Source: Actinotignum schaalii
GTDB taxonomy: Bacteria; Actinomycetota; Actinomycetes; Actinomycetales; Actinomycetaceae
Direction of reading: 5' to 3'
Assembly (NCBI GenBank): GCA_946222725.1
Contig: CAMIHT010000073.1
Location: forward strand, 1-7,666
DNA: 7,666 bases
In this document: positions 6,463-7,666 of the stretch, in pieces
Layout of the letters: each line of letters starts with the position of its first letter
How positions within the stretch are numbered: position 1 is the first letter of the stretch
Program-made: the position numbers and the translations under genes
The notes under the pieces: model-generated
The model's database searches: none
Seen by the model: the letters and a program-made list of their open reading frames with translations, nothing else
What the model was told of the DNA's origin: nothing

Positions 6463-6507
6463 GCCCCGCCCCCGCACCTTATTCCTCGGTGATAGCGGGG
6501 GCGGGGC
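6463..6507. terminator. Shared convergent terminator hairpin overlapping the yczE 3' end
   Basis: A perfect 13-bp inverted repeat, GCCCCGCCCCCGC (6463-6475) with its complement at 6495-6507, has a 19-nt loop. The right arm encodes the last residues of the minus-strand membrane protein and the loop carries that gene's stop codon. It lies 33 bp after the glycosyltransferase stop, so it can serve both converging transcripts. There is no clear T tract. Confidence 0.7.
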
Positions 6508-7195
6508 GTGCCGTGTAGGACGCCGTCGTACCAACAAGACGGTACGCGACGGTGCGGTTGAAGAAATCGACGACGACGCCAATTCCCAGCGCCATAATCG
6601 CGGTGCCAATGCCGATGACGCCGCTGCTCAGATCGAAGCGGAACAGCGCGAGGGCGATGAGGACCACGATGAAATCCTGGGCCACACGGAAGGTGCGGTA
6701 GGAGTGGCCCGGGAAGCGGCGCAGGAGGACGGGGACGATGCAGTCGGCGGCGCCCTGGCCGATATCCGGGGTGATGTAGAGCGAGAGCCCCAGCGCAAAA
6801 ATCACCAGGCCGATGGCGAGGTGGGCAAGCATCCCGGGGATTGAATACGTGAAAACGTAGATGGAGTCGAGGATGCCGGTAAAACTGGTGACGAGCACCC
6901 CAACCAGGGTGAAGTTGAGGACGGTGCCCAGCCCGAGGACTTTGTGATCAAAGGGAAAAATAAGGGCGATAAGGGCGATGTTGACCACCGGGACCACCCA
7001 GGAGAAGGACAGGCCGGTGATGTGACTGACGCCCTGGAGGAGGGCGGTGAAGGGATCCACGCCGGCGTGACCTTTGAGAGCTACCGTGATGCCGACGGCG
7101 GTGAGGATCACGCCGATGAGGCAGACCAGCGAGCGCCGCAGCAGGCTACCCGGGCGCAACGTCCATTCGCGGGCGCAGCACAGTGTCTCAAACAT
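6479..7195 (-). CDS. YczE/YitT-type integral membrane protein
   Basis: The 238-residue protein has about five hydrophobic segments (roughly residues 20-42, 61-80, 86-110, 118-145 and 162-210). It resembles the YczE family (COG2364) in layout: an RRSLVCLIGVILTAVGI first helix, the HAGVDPFTALLQGVS stretch matching the family's G-x-D-P-W/F-T motif, and the SLYITPDIGQGAAD loop matching the second repeat. Function in the family is unclear; it is often called a membrane protein near regulators or transporters. The ATG at 7195 is chosen because AAAGG lies 9 nt upstream and no better start exists. Its first 8 bases overlap the end of a small upstream ORF. Its C-terminal codons form one arm of the convergent terminator. 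Confidence 0.82.
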   Translation of the reverse strand: MFETLCCAREWTLRPGSLLRRSLVCLIGVILTAVGITVALKGHAGVDPFTALLQGVSHITGLSFSWVVPVVNIALIALIFPFDHKVLGLGTVLNFTLVGVLVTSFTGILDSIYVFTYSIPGMLAHLAIGLVIFALGLSLYITPDIGQGAADCIVPVLLRRFPGHSYRTFRVAQDFIVVLIALALFRFDLSSGVIGIGTAIMALGIGVVVDFFNRTVAYRLVGTTASYTARPAPAITEE

Positions 7196-7331
7196 GACGA
7201 GCTACCTTTTCGATCTCAGGGAAGCCGCCGTGCCACACCGCGGCATCACCAGCGTAGTGCATGCGGGCGGGCATTTCCTGGGCCGTGGCGGAGGTCGCTT
7301 TCGTAATGGTGAACTCGGCTTCAACCGTCAA
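7188..7331 (-). CDS. Possible small ORF (47 aa from TTG, or 28 aa from ATG 7274) overlapping the yczE start
   Basis: The frame ends at TGA 7190-7188 and overlaps the yczE ATG (7195), a typical coupling arrangement. From TTG 7331 it encodes 47 residues beginning MTVEAEFTITKATSA; from ATG 7274 it encodes 28 residues containing MHYAGDAAVWHGG. About two thirds of third codon positions are G/C, as in neighbouring genes. I do not recognise the protein. No convincing Shine-Dalgarno precedes either start, and the TTG lies 1 nt from the base of the hairpin. The same TTGACG could instead be a promoter -35 hexamer. It may be a real coupled leader peptide, a decayed gene end, or chance. Confidence 0.3.
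   Translation of the reverse strand: MTVEAEFTITKATSATAQEMPARMHYAGDAAVWHGGFPEIEKVARHV
7303..7331 (-). promoter_or_regulatory. Possible promoter for yczE
   Basis: On the minus strand TTGACG (7331-7326) matches five of six -35 consensus bases. With a 17-bp spacer the -10 position reads CATTAC (7308-7303), three of six. It lies just downstream of the hairpin that would end the upstream gene, which is where a new promoter would be expected. Confidence 0.35.
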
Positions 7332-7332
7332 G

Positions 7333-7379
7333 GAGGGGCTGGTAGAGAATCCCTCCAGAGGATTCTCTACCAGCCCCTC
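7333..7379 (-). terminator. 20-bp perfect hairpin terminator after the surface-protein gene
   Basis: The arms at 7333-7352 and 7360-7379 are perfect complements of 20 bp with a 7-nt loop (CTCCAGA on the plus strand). It begins 27 bp after the stop codon of the minus-strand surface-protein gene. No T run follows on either strand, so the stem would have to act by strength alone. Confidence 0.75.
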
Positions 7380-7406
7380 GCTTGTACTATGCGATTAGTT
7401 CAGCAG

Positions 7407-7666
7407 CTATGCCTTACGGCGCCGCGTCACCGCGAGCCCGCCGGCAAACAGCAGAAGTGCCGCAGTGCCAGCAAGACCAACGCTCGTCGCACCAGTTACC
7501 TGAAGAGTCTTCTTGACCTTCTTGGTCTTCGGTGCCGGCTTACCCGGATCGTTCGGATCCAACGGATCGGTGCCGTTCTTGATTTCGTCACCGTCGTTGA
7601 TACCATCCCCGTCGGTGTCGGCCTTGTTCGGGTTGGTCGGCTTACCGTTGTTGTGCTTGCCGGTAA
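7407..7666 (-). CDS. Cell-wall-anchored surface protein, C-terminal end (rest lies beyond the window)
   Basis: Eighty-five C-terminal residues are visible on the minus strand, ending at TAG 7409-7407. The order is an Asn/Lys-rich stretch, a DTDGDGINDGDEI segment (7581-7619) typical of a calcium-binding thrombospondin type-3-like repeat, a short Pro/Lys-rich spacer (KPAPKTKKVKK), then a sortase signal: LQVTG (7491-7505), a hydrophobic helix (about 20 residues) and the tail RRRKA. Proteins of this build are secreted, cut after the Thr of the motif by a sortase and fixed to the peptidoglycan. LQVTG departs from the common LPxTG at the second position. The N-terminal domains, and so the job (adhesin, enzyme, or repeat stalk), are outside the window. 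The hairpin at 7333-7379 ends the transcript. Confidence 0.85.
   Translation of the reverse strand, partial: TGKHNNGKPTNPNKADTDGDGINDGDEIKNGTDPLDPNDPGKPAPKTKKVKKTLQVTGATSVGLAGTAALLLFAGGLAVTRRRKA

Noticed and set aside
6434..6844. A 136-codon plus-strand frame opposite the yczE-like gene
   Set aside because: Asp/Glu/Gly-rich shadow of the membrane protein; it starts at the convergent terminator and has no ribosome site.

Overview
The window looks like chromosomal DNA of a high-GC Gram-positive actinobacterium. The evidence is high GC with G/C-rich third codon positions, AGGAG-type ribosome binding sites, a sortase-anchored surface protein tail, and a cstA-ybdD pair of actinobacterial character. 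An Actinomycetaceae-like host is a guess from overall feel, not something the sequence proves.

Layout. Bases 1-717 (+) are the C-terminal part of a CstA-family transporter. Its usual small partner, YbdD, follows at 730-927 (+), and a strong nested hairpin terminator lies at 1056-1110. A 575-base intergenic stretch (928-1502) then holds two kinds of short repeats. The notable kind is a 91-bp module present twice at a constant offset of 164 bp, each copy carrying three sites of a ~22-nt motif in the same order and orientation. A zinc-dependent, NAD-type medium-chain alcohol dehydrogenase follows (1503-2543, +). Next comes a very GC-rich gap (2544-2807) built of two degenerate ~95-bp tandem units. 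After it is a membrane-integral pyrophosphatase of a divergent type with an N-terminal lipoprotein-like signal (2808-5405, +), which overlaps by ATGA with a GT-B glycosyltransferase gene (5402-6430, +). That pair converges with a YczE-type membrane protein on the minus strand (6479-7195), and one hairpin lies across the end of both. Upstream of yczE on the minus strand are a possible 28-47-residue ORF overlapping its start codon, a 20-bp perfect hairpin (7333-7379), and the C-terminal end of a cell-wall-anchored protein with a thrombospondin type-3-like calcium repeat and an LQVTG sorting motif (7407-7666, partial).

How the genes relate. cstA-ybdD is a carbon-scavenging uptake unit. The pyrophosphatase would use cytoplasmic PPi to build an ion gradient. 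Its translationally coupled glycosyltransferase may belong to the same envelope or biosynthetic programme, but acceptor and donor cannot be read from the sequence. The dehydrogenase stands alone. I see no mobile element, phage gene, tRNA, rRNA or CRISPR array. The most unusual material is non-coding (the duplicated repeat module and the GC-rich tandem units), along with the divergent pyrophosphatase.
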